This document shows, one piece after another, positions 36,320 through 49,073 of a DNA stretch of 64,000 nucleotides. The notes under the pieces are model-generated. The model was not told where the DNA came from, ran no database searches, and was given only the letters and a program-made list of their open reading frames with translations. The stretch lies in contig CATOGU010000233.1 in the NCBI GenBank assembly GCA_951799445.1, positions 1 through 64,000 of the forward strand, written 5' to 3'. This stretch comes from Pseudisothecium myosuroides. Taxonomy: Eukaryota > Streptophyta > Bryopsida > Hypnales > Lembophyllaceae. The stretch's first letter is position 1; each line of letters opens with the position of its first letter. The translations under genes and the position numbers were made by a program.

Positions 36320-37132
36320 CCCCTAAAGGCCCAAAGTCCCCTCGGGGACACTTGGGATTTCAGGCCTGGGAGCAAAATTTATGTCGCCCGAAGTCAAAAA
36401 AGCAGTTCGCCAGGCAAAAAAAAAGAAAAAAAAAATGAATTTTTGTAATTTTAAATTTTTTTCTCAAAGATTATGATTTTGTCTACATCTGAAGCTTTGA
36501 TTCATTCTATTTGGACTACAAATGAGAAAGTTATGGACAATCTTGTTTTTCGGGCAACCTAAGTGTCTTCTTCAAAAAACAACTTATAAAATTCATTTTT
36601 GAATGCAATTTTCAAAAAATTTCAAAATTTTTCTTTTTAAAAGGTTAAGTTTGTTTGCAAGAACAATCCCACCGTTGGAATTATGGTTTTTTAATTCCAT
36701 CTAAGAGCTATTGAAGATTTAGTATTTTGTTCAATTTTGGACCTACTTCTACTTAACAATTTTTCTATATGTGAAAATCAAGTTTTGACATTCTGAAATT
36801 TATTTTACGAACTCTCAATTCAAATGTTCAACATAAAAAAATTTAACTTTATGGTATGTAGTGCAAAAAAAAACCACAAATGGCCGTCAAAGTCATCTGA
36901 AATTGCAATCCAGAGTTCAAAAAAACTTCTTTTTCCAACTTCAAATGCTAATATCTTCCAATCAGTACGGTCAAACTTCATGAAAATTTTACCACATGAT
37001 CTAAGACAAGTGAAGTATAAGATCCTACAGTTAGATTCTAAAAAAAGTTTTTTAAAATTTAGAGAGTGATCGCAGCAGAAATGGCAGTTTTCAGTGGTTT
37101 CAGAGCCAGAAAATGCCTTGGGCCTTTAGGGG
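36320..37132 (+). mobile_element. TTAA-flanked element, main subfamily, copy 1 (813 bp)
   Basis: Flanked by TTAA (36316-36319) and TTGA (37133-37136, one change). The left end CCCCTAAAGGCCCAAAG matches the inverted right end (GCCTTGGGCCTTTAGGGG). A subterminal palindrome GTCCCCTCGGGGAC follows the left end, and AAATGGCAGTTTT lies near the right end. The AT-rich interior has no transposase frame. Used here as the reference copy of the main subfamily. Confidence 0.85.
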
Positions 37133-37638
37133 TTGATGTGTTTTTCTAGCACTGTCAATGGTCATCTTTTTTAAGCAAATCTTTAAATATTTTTTTTTAG
37201 TACTTGAATTCATTTTTGGATCTTTTACATTTTTGTTTATGTTTTTGTACAAATATATTAATTAATTATACATAAAAATACACTAGGGCTTTGTGTTGTT
37301 GTCACCAATATAATGCAAGGAATAGATATTGCAAACACACATACTTACATGCCCCAAAAATAGAAATATTATTATTATGATCATGATCATCATCTGATGA
37401 CGATGACAACGACACCAGCCAAAGTTTTGTATTTCAATCTAGATTAATCCTTTCTAATATAAATATCATTGTCCTAATTATTTACCTCAATTTCATTATT
37501 ATAGTCACAAAAAATAGTTTATGTTTTAAAAATTCAATTATTGCATAAGATGAATGAGAAGATGTTTAAATATAATATTGACTTAAAGCTTTTTGTTCAT
37601 CATCTCAAACTTAGATGTCGTTGTACTAATGGGCTTAA

Positions 37639-38340
37639 CCCTTAAAGGACCAAGGCATTTTCTGGATCCAAAACCACTCAAACTGCCATGTCTACTACGA
37701 TCACCCAAGAAACCAAAAAAAACATTTTTTTAGACCCAAACCATAGGATCTTGTACTTCACTTGTCTCATATCATGTAATAAAATTTTTATAAAGTTTGA
37801 CTATATGGATTGGAAGATATTAGTATTCAAAGTTGGAAAAAAAAAATTGATTGCTGGTCCGCAATTTCAAATGACTTTGGTCACCATTTGTAGAAACTTT
37901 TGTGCACTACGAACCATCAATTTAAATTTTTTTATGTTGAACATTTGAGTTGAAAGTCTAGAAAAAAAATTCAGAAAAAAAAACACTTGATTTTCATTCA
38001 TTAAAAAATTGTGAAGTAGAAGTAGGTCTAAAATTGAACAAAACACTTAATCGTTAATAATTCCAAGATGGAATTGAAACTCCATATTTCCAATGGTGAG
38101 ATTATTCTTGCAAGTAAACTTAACCCTGACACAAAAAGAATTGAAAAATTTCAAAAATTTCACTCAAAAATGAATTCCATAAGTTGTTTTTTGAAGAAGA
38201 TGCTTAGATTGCCCCAAAAACAAGATTGTTCATAACTTTCTCATTATTAGTCCATATAGAATGAATCAAAGCTTCAAATTTAGACAAAAACATGATCTTC
38301 GAGAAAAAAATTAAAAATTAAAAAAATGCATTTAAATCAT
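37639..38340 (-). mobile_element. TTAA-flanked element, main subfamily, copy 2 (reverse, truncated)
   Basis: Starts after TTAA (37635-37638) with CCCTTAAAGGACCAAGGCAT and continues as the reverse complement of copy 1 (ACTCAAACTGCCATGTC, later CTTTCTCATTATTAGTCC and ATGAATCAAAGCTTC). Homology fades at about 38340, so the original left terminus is lost. Confidence 0.7.
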
Positions 38341-40211
38341 ATTATAAAAAAATTCTTCAATGGGTTTTTATTCATTGTCTTAGCACTACACTATTTTTTG
38401 TTGTTGTTATTTGTTACCAAATATTGTATTGAAAGTTAACTTTCCAAATATAATTTATTGCCTATTTTTAAAATTTATAACCTTTCAAATGATTAAAATT
38501 GGCTTCAAAAGTCTACAATTTCAATGGGTAGAGCTCTAGTGGCAAAGTGCCACCAAAAAAATTACTTTTAGGAGGAAAATTATTTTCATTCTTTTGGTCA
38601 AAGACCAAGGATTCATTAAAAGTGGATCTTGGTCACTCACTAATATTTGTTCCATTGCTACCCTAATTCTACTAAATTCTCTTGAAGTATTGAAAAGTGT
38701 TGAAAAGTCTTCAAGAGACTTGTCCTCAAAGTATTCAAATCTAACTTATCCTAGAAGCTTCTATCCCCTAGGTCCTAATTGTGATCTTTCTCCTAAACTT
38801 TAAGAATTTTAAGGAACTTTCCATTATCGTGGAAAAAACTCTCTTAAAAGACTGTTGAAAAAACTTAAGAGACTTGTCTTTGAAATATACTATCCAAATT
38901 AACTTAACTTGTCTTGCAAGATTCCATCTCCTAGACCCTAGCTTGAGCTCTTTTCAAAACACCAAAAAAAATTCAAGGAACTTTCTATTGTTGTAGATTA
39001 ATGAAAAGTTTATTGAAAACCTTGGATCAATATAAGAGACCTTGTAATTCCTTGAAAACTTCCCAATTACAAGTAATTTAAGACCTTGTCTCTAATTAAT
39101 TTCATTTAATGTTTGCCGCACAAGGAACCTTCTTATATTGCACCAACACTTTGCAAATTCCCAAATTTGGTTGTTGAAAAGGTTTAATGCACTTTCATCC
39201 TCAAAAACAATGAAAATTAGATAAAAGACAAATGCTAAAAACTTTCAATATAAAATGTAAGTAGTTGAAACCACAACACCCAAAGGAAATGAATTGATAT
39301 TTTTAGTTATTTAACTTCTCACTTACTATCTTATGTGTAGACAGGACGTGATGATTTGTGGCCCTCCCCCCGGGGCGAGAAAAATCTTGTACCGTTGATT
39401 TTTTTTTAAATGCTTACCTTCAAAATCGCCATCGATTTCTCAAAAAATCACAAACCGTTGATCTTGTGAGATTTAATCTGAGCCGTCCAAATTTGAATAC
39501 GGATACAAATACAAAATGAATATTGGATATGGATATAGTATTGTATACAAATACGTAGTGAATACAAAATACGAATATGAATATGAATACAACATTAGAT
39601 AGAAATACAGATTCAAATACAAGTGCGGGATATGGATACTGGTACGGATATTGGATACGTGTTTGTTCCATATTGTTTGTTAAGTATGTTGGTTTTTGAA
39701 ATTAGAAGAGGGGGGGAGAGGGGGAGGGGTAATGAAAAAATTTAAAATTTAAAATTTTTTAAAGGGGGAAGGTATATGAAATTTAAAATTTTTTATTTCA
39801 CTATAAGAAATAATAAAACAACAGCATTCCTCACTATCCACTACAATGCCTATAACTTCTCACTTACAACCCTATTAAAAAGTCCCTATTGATTGCCTCA
39901 AGCTCAACTTGTAATCTTGTATATCCCTATTGTATGCCTTAATTTCTTCTCATGCTTAGCGGGATCCAATAACAAATGGCACTTCAAATTTGGATCATTA
40001 TGGCACCTCTAAATCTCCTAAACATCTAGGAAGCTATAAAACTGTCATATATTCTACCTCTACGGTGCCTGTATTTGAGCATCTTATGTTTTAGATGTTA
40101 AAATTATATCCAAAATAAAAGATAATAATCAATCAATTGTCAATCCAATGGTGTATTTCTTGCCATATTTTAGTACAAAATCCATATTCTAAAAGTCAAA
40201 CATGTTATTGT
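38340..40211. other. AT-rich region with degenerate repeats
   Basis: No gene. About 38681-38860 and 38861-39010 are diverged direct repeats sharing AGAGACTTGTC, CCTAG and AAGGAACTTTC words. At 39490-39662 there is a degenerate hexamer tract built on ATACAA, ATACGA and GGATAT. Confidence 0.6.
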
Positions 40212-40215
40212 TTAA

Positions 40216-40862
40216 CCCCTAAAGCCTAAGACACCAAATTTTGGTGATGACAATACTTTGAAGTTAAATAAAAATGACCAAGTTATTATTTTTTAATAGT
40301 TTATATTTTAGAAATTTTCTTTTTAAAATCTAGTTTTAGCATCAAAAGTCCGATTTTGAAAATGATGGATTATGATTTTTTTATTCAAGATTTTGTGCAA
40401 GGGTACCCATTGCAATCTTGACTTTTTGTAGTGTTGAGGGCTCTTGGAAATGAGCTTCAAATACACTAGATCTTGGAGGAAAAATCACATTAGAAATTCA
40501 TTTAAAAAAATTGTAGAGTAGATTTTGAGAAGCTATAAATTGATTGGAGTTATGCATATTATGCCTTTTAACCTCATTTTTTTGGGTGGGAATTTTTTTA
40601 GATTTGATATGTGAAAAGATGATTGAAAGACTTCAAATTACTTTCAAAATTTTAACGCCCTCATGATCAAACATTAATTATAATCTTTCAATCCATTTGT
40701 GATGTTATTGTACTTTCTTTACCATGTGATTTCTATCATGTCTTAGTTTAAATTTGTATGGTTACAATTTCTTTTTTAAATAAAACTTATCAAAATGTTG
40801 GCTTTCTATTTAATTTAGAGAAAATTCCAAGAAGTTTCAAAATGGCCTTGGATATTTTCGGG
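40216..40862 (+). mobile_element. TTAA-flanked element, second subfamily, copy 1 (647 bp)
   Basis: TTAA at 40212-40215 and 40863-40866. The left end CCCCTAAAGCCTAAGACACC is followed by AAATTTTGGTGATGAC; the right end has decayed (GGCCTTGGATATTTTCGG). The interior is homologous to 55311-55950 and, inverted, to 57614-58269 (shared words CAAGGGTACCCATTGCAATC and ATACACTAGATCTTGG) but not to the main subfamily. Confidence 0.8.
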
Positions 40863-41027
40863 TTAAAATAGCTCTTACAGTCATTGAGGGATTAATTTGA
40901 AGGCAATCAAATCCATGGTCTCATTCGCATGATTTCCTAGTTTGTATCCTTTTTGTGTCCCATTTGACCTACTTAGCAAATTACTTTATTATATTGGTGA
41001 TTATTATCTTCTTGGTTGTAACATTAA

Positions 41028-41931
41028 TCCCTAAAGGACTGAGGAGCCTACTTTGGGCTTTTCAAGAACTCATGCAAGCTCTATTTGCTTTAAAATTTAA
41101 AATTTTAGAGTGAATTTTTAATTATGGATGCTAATCAAATCTAATGTACATGTGAAACTTTGTTTAATGTCATTTTGATAAATATTGCAAAAGTTATAAG
41201 GTTTTTATTTGATTTCAATATCAAAATAGGTAGCTAAAAATGTATTTTTAAATAAAATGAATTTTTTTATTAGATTGTATAGATTGATATCTATATAAAA
41301 ACATTTGAACCATTTAGTTCCAAATAATGAGATGAAAATTATGAAGAGTACTAGTTTGCGAGCAATGAAGGTAGAAAAAATATGTAAAGTCATTTTTTGA
41401 ACTCAATTTTGAAAATGTCCAAATAAAAGCAAAAACAGGGGATACATGGTATTTACTAGGACATCCTCACGATTGGCATTTATACTATAATTCTCAATTT
41501 CTTGTCAAGAATATTAGCTACTTTGGTTTTTCTTTCATCTAGTACCACCTTCTATTTTATAATTTTTTTAACGATGACTATGAAAGTTTTTTGGTTAAAT
41601 TTGTTCTATGTATTTTCAACCTATTGTTCAGCACATTGACTAAAATGTATAAGTTGTGGGACACACATTTTGTTTTTTTCCTTAAAACATTGAAAGACAA
41701 ACTTCATCCTTGTAAAGGGCTAAAAAAAACTATTTTTTTAATATTTAGGCAAATTGAATTTGCAATGGACAAAGATTTTCACTCTCAAATTTGCAAAGGA
41801 AATATTGACAAGTTAACTGAAGGATCCTACAATTGGGTCTGTTAAAGACTAAATATAAATGAAGATTTTAGCCTTACTTTAGATATGAGTATTTTGGACT
41901 ACAAAACACTAAAGTCCTTTACCTTTAGTGG
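41028..41931 (+). mobile_element. TTAA-flanked element with a private interior (904 bp)
   Basis: TTAA at 41024-41027 and 41932-41935. Ends are TCCCTAAAGGACTGAGG and, inverted, CCACTAAAGGTAAAGGAC, so the termini are recognisable but imperfect. The interior resembles neither other subfamily in this window. Confidence 0.6.
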
Positions 41932-42095
41932 TTAATAATTCCAATGCTCATTTCAATAGGATAATCATCGCTTTGGGATATACCCTCAAAGGTTCTCTAT
42001 GGGCATAACTATGGGAGTGATTGGCTCCTCACTCACAAATCAAGTGCAAGCTCATGTGTAAGTTCATCCATATTCTCAATTCCATTCTCATTTAA

Positions 42096-43014
42096 CCCCT
42101 AAAGGACCATTGTCCCTTCGGGGGACAAATGCGTTTTCGGGCAGGTACCTATGGGCTGAAATTTTCTCCTGATTTTTTGAAACTTTTTGTGAACATGAAG
42201 AATTGAGAGAGGTACATGGAAGAATTTTTTTTTTTGAAATCGGACCTTTGAACAAGAAGTTATGCCATTTCTTGGAATGCGTGGGGACGGGGGGCAGCAA
42301 AAAAAATTTGCAAAATTTTGAATTTTTTTTTAAATATTTTTTTTTCATAGATTATATTTTTTTTCTATCTGGAAAGCTTTGATTCATTTCATTTGGATTT
42401 GTTATGAGGAAGTTATGGACATTCTTGTTTTTCAGGCAGTTAGAGCATCTTCTTGAAAAAAATAACTTGTAGAATTCATTTCGGAATGCAATTTTTTCAA
42501 TTTTTCAATTTTTTTTTTGGAATGGTTTAGTTTACTTGCTAGAACAATCTCACCATTGGGATTAGTGCATTTTAATTCCATCTAAAATATATGAATATTT
42601 TAGATTTTCCTTCTATCTTGTACTTACTTCTACTTAACAATTTTTTTAAGAATGATACTTAAGTTTTTTTGAATTTTTTTTTCCCCTAGACTCTCAACTC
42701 AATTCTCCACTATAAAGATTTAAAGCTCAAAACGCTCTAGAGCAAAAATTTTAAGTTAAAAATGTTTAGAGTCAAAAAATCTGGTCCCACAATGTGCTGA
42801 AAAACTTGTTTTTTCCACTTTAAACACAGATATCTTGCAATCTGTGCGGTCAAAAATTCTGAAATTTTTTCCACACATTCTCATATTAATTAGGTGTAAG
42901 ATCCTACGGTTAGATGTGAAAAAAAAAACAATTTTAATTTTTTTTTACTTTTTGCTATAGAAATGGCAGTTTTGAGTGTTTTTTGGCAAAAAAAAAGGCC
43001 TCGCTCCTTTAGGG
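42096..43014 (+). mobile_element. TTAA-flanked element, main subfamily, copy 3 (919 bp)
   Basis: TTAA at 42092-42095; the right side is followed by TTTA (decayed TTAA). The left end CCCCTAAAGGACCATTGTCC carries the subterminal palindrome TTGTCCCTTCGGGGGACAA; the right end is GGCCTCGCTCCTTTAGGG. The interior matches copies at 52627 and 58375. Confidence 0.8.
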
Positions 43015-43026
43015 TTTAGTGACATA

Positions 43027-43311
43027 AAGTAGGTATACCCAAAATCGCATCCGGCCTTACAATCGCCATCATCACTCTGTGTACATCTCCAAAATCAATA
43101 CATACGTATCTTGGAAGAAACTGAATTCCAAAACCTCTACCAAAACTGAAAAACTTGGACCCTTCCTAACTTTTGCATACGGTATCCAAATACCGCGTTC
43201 TTCAGTGCATTGGGAACCTACGAGACAACATGAAAATTGGACCTGACTAATAATAGTAACCATGCACAGGAGCCAAAACTGTCGGGTTTTTCGTGGCCGG
43301 GTGCCCACCTT
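43027..43311. mobile_element. TA-flanked MITE of the AGGT...ACACC group (about 285 bp)
   Basis: The left end AAGTAGGTATACCCAAAATC and inverted right end GAAGGTGGGCACCCGGCC are related. The interior (CATCACTCTGTGTACATCTC, GCATACGGTATCCAAATACC) is shared with 57299-57559. The left flank has TA; the right TA is no longer intact. Confidence 0.55.
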
Positions 43312-44029
43312 CTGTGCTGCAAATTCTGAACCCCCACTGATGGCAAGGATGGTACCAGTAGGTGTCGAAAGGGACTGAGCTGCATTATTTGAAGTGGACT
43401 TTGTTGCCGCTCAGGGAGCCCATTTTTTCCAAATTTGTCAGCGTCTACTTACGCACCATCAGTCAGGCATGTGTCTGTAAGGACACCGAGTGACAAGCTT
43501 ATTAGTCTGGACAACATTTTGGCATCGTGCAAAGGCGTCAGACAGTGCTACCGTATGAGAAAGAAAGGAGTATCATCACCCACCCATTCATTTGTCTCTC
43601 TCATCTGGACATATTGCACGTACTTGAAGGTCTGATTCAGCACTCATGTGTCGAAATTGAATTTCCACATCACATTCTGAGGGGTCCACGTCACCTCACA
43701 CCAATCACAAGATGAGATTTGGCACTTTCACAAAAATGACTAAATTTATGCCAAATCTATCCTTCATGTAGGGTAGGTCTAGAAAGCAAACCTTTAACTC
43801 CTAAAGGATGCTTTTGTTGTAGATGTTTTTTGTTCCTTTGGATTTCACTTCAACAAAGATTGTAGGATGGAAAAAAAAAAAAAACGTTTTTTTGTCCAAT
43901 TTTTTGTTCTTAGAAGTTGCTTGAGTTCATTTTCAATGAATAGTAATGCAAATCCCCTTATAATGGTATTATTGACTTTTCTAAAGAAGGAGATGTTTAA
44001 TCCAAGGATCACCCTTATTAGTAGTGTAT
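43312..44029. other. Unassigned; possible decayed TTAA element start at 43794
   Basis: At 43794 TTAA-CTCCTAAAGGATGC resembles the main TTAA family left end, but no convincing right end was found; a weak candidate is AATCCTTTAA near 44655. No gene recognised. Confidence 0.35.
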
Positions 44030-45719
44030 TTGGGCCATTTTTTGCTAATCACACTTGATGTGAATTTCAACCCCAAAAATGATATTTTGTGATTTTGAGT
44101 TCAACCAATGAAATGAAGATTATCAAGTGTAGTTTGTATTCTAATTGAAAATTTTGAAAAATTCATAAATTCCAATCTTTTATAGCAATATGAACTTTAG
44201 GCCTACAACCATAGTTTGTTGATTGTTTAATTTTAGAATGACACAATAACTTTGGTTTATACCATGATGTTATAGACTATAATATACATCTTTGATTTTT
44301 TTAAATCAAATTTTTTAAGTATATTTTGTATTTGATATGAATTTTATTTTTCTTAAAAATTCATAGTAATTTCAAAATTTTCCCAAAAAAATTGAAAAAT
44401 ATTATTTCCTAGTAGAAATATGAATTCACCTTTGAAAAATAAATATAAAAATTTTCATTCATATATTATGATAGCAAACAAACTGATAGGTAGCAAGCAA
44501 TTTTTTTTTAATTATAGCTCCAGTGTTCCTCATAGCATGCCATTGAATTAAATTTTGAGGGACGCAAGCGTATTAGCTCCTTTTTGTAAGCTGGCAAAAT
44601 TTGACCCCAAAAATAAGCGTTGGTAGTGAGGCTTGAAATTAGTGGTCATGGACAAATCCTTTAACCAAAGGGTCTAATTACATTTGGAAGGAAGCTAAAC
44701 TCCTTGAAATATTTTTTGGTAAATGTTGATTAAAAAAAAATGGCATGTAACCTAAGTTGTTTCACATTTTTTAGACCTTTGTAGAATTAGTTAATTATAA
44801 AGTTTTGAAGTTGAAATATAGTGGTCACTAAAAGCGTCCACCTCCTGAAATATACACTAATGGTACATTGATGGTGCATTGAAGAAAGCAAAATATACTT
44901 CTCAGTTCTAGGACGTTTTTAAAGACTTATTAGAGTCTATTTTAGGACCTCCTACCTAATATCAAGGCAAAATCATGGCACAATTATGTAGAGAAGAGAC
45001 AAAGTGCATAATCCGCTTATAATTTAGTCCACAGGTCCAAAATCACCCAAAACTCAATTGTGATCCCTACTCTTCTAGGCCTAATTTCAACATGCTGCAT
45101 TCCAATATAGTGGAAACTATGAAGGGATGGCATTATGACCACTTTTGAGTGAAATTGGGGTTGAAAAGGTTGGAACGGGTCGAAAAATTATGATTTTATA
45201 ACTTCAATGGATGCCAACATGTAGGTTCTATCTAAAGCAAAAATTTCATTCATTATTTTGCAAGCTTAAGGGCCGGAGCTTGTACTGTAGATTATCATTA
45301 CAACCTATAAGGAATTAGGAGAATCACATCAAAATCCAAATGGATGAGAAGAGTCCCCCTAATGGCAAGCAATGTGTTTTTGCTTTAAAACCACCTATAC
45401 TACATGTTATTTTACTCAAAAACAAGTTTTGAATTATGACTTTAGTTTATTCCAAAATGGTAGGTGGAGTTGCCTTATATTTTTTAATATTTGTTTTTAA
45501 ATATTTTATGACTTTGATCCATTATATCCATCATCAAAATTACAATAAAGCATGCACTTTCCTATTTATGCATCAATAATTGGATGCTTTTGAGTTTTCA
45601 TCCTACAAACAACTTTTAGGCTGAAATTGTTTTAGCCAATTTTTGGATATATCTTTGAAGTTTGACAAATATAGGGTCAACTTTGTAATTGTGGAGTACA
45701 TTTGAAGCCACAATTAAAA

Positions 45720-45844
45720 TTGAAGTCACGACCAGAATGATGGAATGAAGCTAGGACTAAAATGTTGGAATAAAGTCAAGACTTAAATGATGGAATGAAG
45801 TTAGGTAAAAAATGGTGGAATGAAGCCAAAACAAAAATTATGTA
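45720..45844. repeat. 25-bp minisatellite, 5 units
   Basis: Five successive 25-mers of the type ATGAAGYYARGACTAAAATG followed by ATGGA, with substitutions but no length change. Confidence 0.85.
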
Positions 45845-45941
45845 ATTTTGAAGCCATGACAAAAGTAATGGAATTTCAAAGTCACATGACTCAAATTGAA
45901 GCCCCCAAGAATTCAATGTCTTTTCAATTGAGGGAGTTTAA

Positions 45942-46531
45942 CCCCTAAAGGACCAGAAGGCCACCCGATGGCTTCTACAACTACATTTGTAAAAAATTTG
46001 ATATGTGAACCTCACTAACAGTTTGTAAGCAACAAAGAGACCCTAGATGATTTTCTCTGCTGAATCTATCATTGCAATCCAATAAAGAAATGATGAGTAT
46101 GCAATTTTGGGTGAATTTTTGAGAATGGAAAAGGCATTGTGGGCCATTACTTCACATTCTCGTATTTTTTTTTCTACACCTCAAAATGATATTAAAAATT
46201 GCACATCAATATTATGATGATATGCACATGTGGGAAAAACTTCAGAATTTTTGGAGCACTTTTGAGCATTCCGATTTCAACATTTTGATTTCAGCGTACA
46301 TACAAAGGACTCCCTAACCAAACAAATTTCATTAATCTTGTCAACGGTGGCATTTTCTCAAAAATTGTGCAATTTTGTTGATCTTTTTTTATTATAGGAA
46401 AGCTAAATAAGTCTTGCTTCATTTCAACGGTGGCGATCATCAAAATTCTACACAAATGAGGAATTATGCTTGTTACAAGAGCTAGTCAAGAAAACAAGGA
46501 CTATATTCAAACACCCCCAGTCCTTTAGGGG
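45942..46531 (+). mobile_element. TTAA-flanked element with a third type of interior (590 bp)
   Basis: TTAA at 45938-45941 and TTAT at 46532-46535. Ends CCCCTAAAGGACCAGAAGG and, inverted, CCCCTAAAGGACTGGGGG agree over the first 12 bases. The interior (GGCCACCCGATGGCTTC and onward) is unlike the other subfamilies. Confidence 0.75.
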
Positions 46532-47399
46532 TTATAAGTTTTTTGAGGAAATCAAAGGAACCTTGGAGCTCAATTAATATCCAAAACAAAGATTGGAAAA
46601 ATTTGAATTTGAATATGAGAATTGAAAGATTTTTGAGGCAATCATAAAGACTTACAAAACCAAGTGGAATGTAGGGTCCACTTTGCAACCATTGAATCAA
46701 GATCCTTGGGATTTATGTATTAACAAATACAAGGTTCAATACCGGCTATTGGTCAACATATACCTCCAAAGCCAACAAACCTTATAACCTTGGAAGGATA
46801 AGCATATAAATATTTTTTTCAACCTTCATTTTGCAACTATCAATTATATTTATTTTTTAGAGATGAAACTACATGCCTTCTATTAGTTGTAAATTTTTTG
46901 CATCTTCTGGAAATTACCATGAATTTTTTTAATAAAAAGTGAAACAATTCATATCATATCAAATATGCTCAAAAAATTTGAAAATTTATCCTTAGGTTTA
47001 TATAATAGTATAGAATATTATGGTGCATTTTTTTTAAATGTCATTCTAAAATTAAAAAATCAATACTCTATGATTGTAAGTTCAAAGTTCAAATTGCTAT
47101 AAAATATTTAGTTTTAGAAATTTTCCAAAATTTCTATTTGAAGCTAAATTTGATAAATAATCTTCATTTCAATAGTTGGACTCAAATTCAAAAAAGAACA
47201 TTTTGATGGCAAAAATTCAGATCAAGAGGAAGGAGGATAAGTTGCAAAAGTCCCCAAATAGAAATTAGATGAAAAACATTTTTTTTCATCTTTGGAAATT
47301 TTCTTGAAATCATCCAAAAGACATGTACACTTTTCTTCTTAAGAATTTGAGGGTTAACATAAGACACTGAAGAAATCTTGGTATTTTTAAAATGTGTTT

Positions 47400-48420
47400 T
47401 AAGAGTTGAAAATCAACTTTTCAATATTCCAATATACACTGACAAACAACACCAAGTACAGATTTGAAACTTTTTCATTTAAATAGCCATACCATTAGCA
47501 TCAATGGGCAAATTCCAAAAGTTGATATACAGAAGTTGTAGTGTGCAACATGTAACACATTACTATGGAAGTTTCTAAGAAAATTAGTTGTGATGTGAAA
47601 AAAAATTAATTCTAAAGTTAGCCATGTTAAAACTCGATTTTGTACGCTATAATTTGGAACTACTTTATATTTTGTCAATTTTTTTTAAAACTCCAAAATT
47701 TTTTTTGTGCCATAAAATGTTGGTATACATCATTTCAAATTGTTGTACACAAAAATTGAAGGAAATTGACATTAATAGAATTTAAAATATCAACAATTTG
47801 CCAAACATACAAATGACATTGGTTCTCACAATATTTGAATTTTTTTTGGGAATTGAGAGCATGGGATTGTATTAGCTATTGTAGAGAGAGTATAGGTTGC
47901 AACATAGACCATTATATCTTAAAGCCCTTGCATTTGAAATATTTGTTGAATTAGACAATGCATTTGATTTATATTTTGTAGCCCTATAATGTGTTTTCAA
48001 ATCAATTTTCTTAACCAAAGATTGGAATTCATGATGCACATAAAGGATCCAAAAAATCTCCAAAAAATTAAATTATCATTGTCAATATCATCACTAAACT
48101 ACCAATTTGATGAACGTTAGTGTAATTTTTGGCAATTGATCAAATTTTTGAGTTTAAAAAAAATATTGACAAAATATAAAGTAGTTCCAAATTATAGCGT
48201 ACAAAATCAAGTTTTAACATGGCTAACTTTGGAATTAATTTTCTTTCACATCACAACTAATTTTTTTGGAAACTTCCATAGTAATGTGTTAATGTTGCGC
48301 ACTATAATTTTTGTGTATCAACTTTTGGAATTTGCCCATTGATGCTAATGGTATGGCTATTTGAATGAAAAAGTTTCAAATCTGTACTCGGTTTTGTTTT
48401 TTAGTGTATATTTGAATCCC
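47400..48420. mobile_element. Long inverted-repeat element, arms about 290 bp
   Basis: 47405-47690 and 48137-48420 are inverted copies of each other, about 90% alike by eye: both contain GACAAAATATAAAGTAGTTC and CCATACCATTAGCATCAATG in opposite orientation. The 450-bp centre is unrelated AT-rich DNA. This is a fold-back (Foldback-type) or long-TIR structure. The two 67-68-codon frames in the arms are one sequence read twice, not genes. Confidence 0.8.
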
Positions 48421-48912
48421 CAAAAAATGAATTATAAAGACTTTTGTACAAGATGTTGTGTTTTCCTAAATCCTACACCTAAAATTGACCAAATAAGCAT
48501 TTGGGATATTTGGTGGTTAGGCTAATACTTCATTTTATACCATGTAAATTACCTACCTGCCTACCTACCATCCCATTTTACAGTCTAGGAGTTTGAAAAA
48601 CTAGGGTTGTACTATAGTAGAAGCAAGTGTTCACCTAAGAAAGACAATCATTGAGGACTCTCCAAGCTTTGTTTTGCATATCCAAGTTTAAGAGATGTTT
48701 TTACCTACCGCAACTTTCCAATTTTGATCTCACTTGCAATTGCCATCATTGTATTTGCCATTGCACCAACTTTCTTGAGAGTCCATGTGCGTCTTTTTTG
48801 GTCTGGTTTTCAAAATTTGGAGCTCATTTTTGGGAGATGTAGAGGTGTAGATCTCTCTATTTCAAGAATTTGAAAATGTTTGTCAGTGTTGCAAGTTTTG
48901 ATGATATTGCGG
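48421..48912. other. No gene; short (ACCT)n tract
   Basis: AT-rich; ACCTACCTGCCTACCTACC at 48551-48569. Confidence 0.6.
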
Positions 48913-48914
48913 CA

Positions 48915-49073
48915 CTAGTAGAAAACAATGTCCACATCAACATGTTTTGTTGCTTTGGACAACTTGATTTGGACACGAATTAATAAAATTTTATACATTT
49001 TGGTTGTGTTTTGTGTTAATTCGGACATTTTTGTTGCTTCAAATGGCTTGATTTAGACAATATTTTCTACTAG
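48915..49073. mobile_element. Small MITE (159 bp)
   Basis: The left end CTAGTAGAAAACAATGTC and inverted right end CTAGTAGAAAATATTGTC match at 16 of 18 positions. Internally, TTGTTGCTTTGGACAACTTG and TTGTTGCTTCAAATGGCTTG are imperfect direct copies. The outer bases (CACTAGTAG) are reminiscent of CACTA-type ends, but only on one side. Confidence 0.6.

Larger units (their letters stand above)
44030..47230. repeat. Diverged inverted repeat, arms about 44030-44480 and 46880-47230
   Basis: The left arm (TTGAGTTCAACCAATGAAATG, ATTTTAGAATGACA, TTTGATATGAATT) is found in inverted form in the right arm (CATTTCAATAGTTGGACTCAA, TGTCATTCTAAAATTAA, ATTCATATCATATCAAA). Arms of about 350-450 bp are separated by 2.4 kb that contain another TTAA element and a minisatellite. 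This may be an old long-TIR transposon or an inverted pair of one repeat. Confidence 0.6.

Noticed and set aside
43072..43308. Minus-strand frames at 43072-43308 and 57398-57640 as related small proteins
   Set aside because: They are the same TA-flanked MITE in two copies; similarity reflects the repeat, and the frames have no start context or conserved protein features.
47475..48342. Two nearly identical 67-68-codon proteins (TKYKVVPNYSVQNRV…) in opposite orientation
   Set aside because: They are the two arms of the fold-back element; AT-rich with no sign of coding selection.
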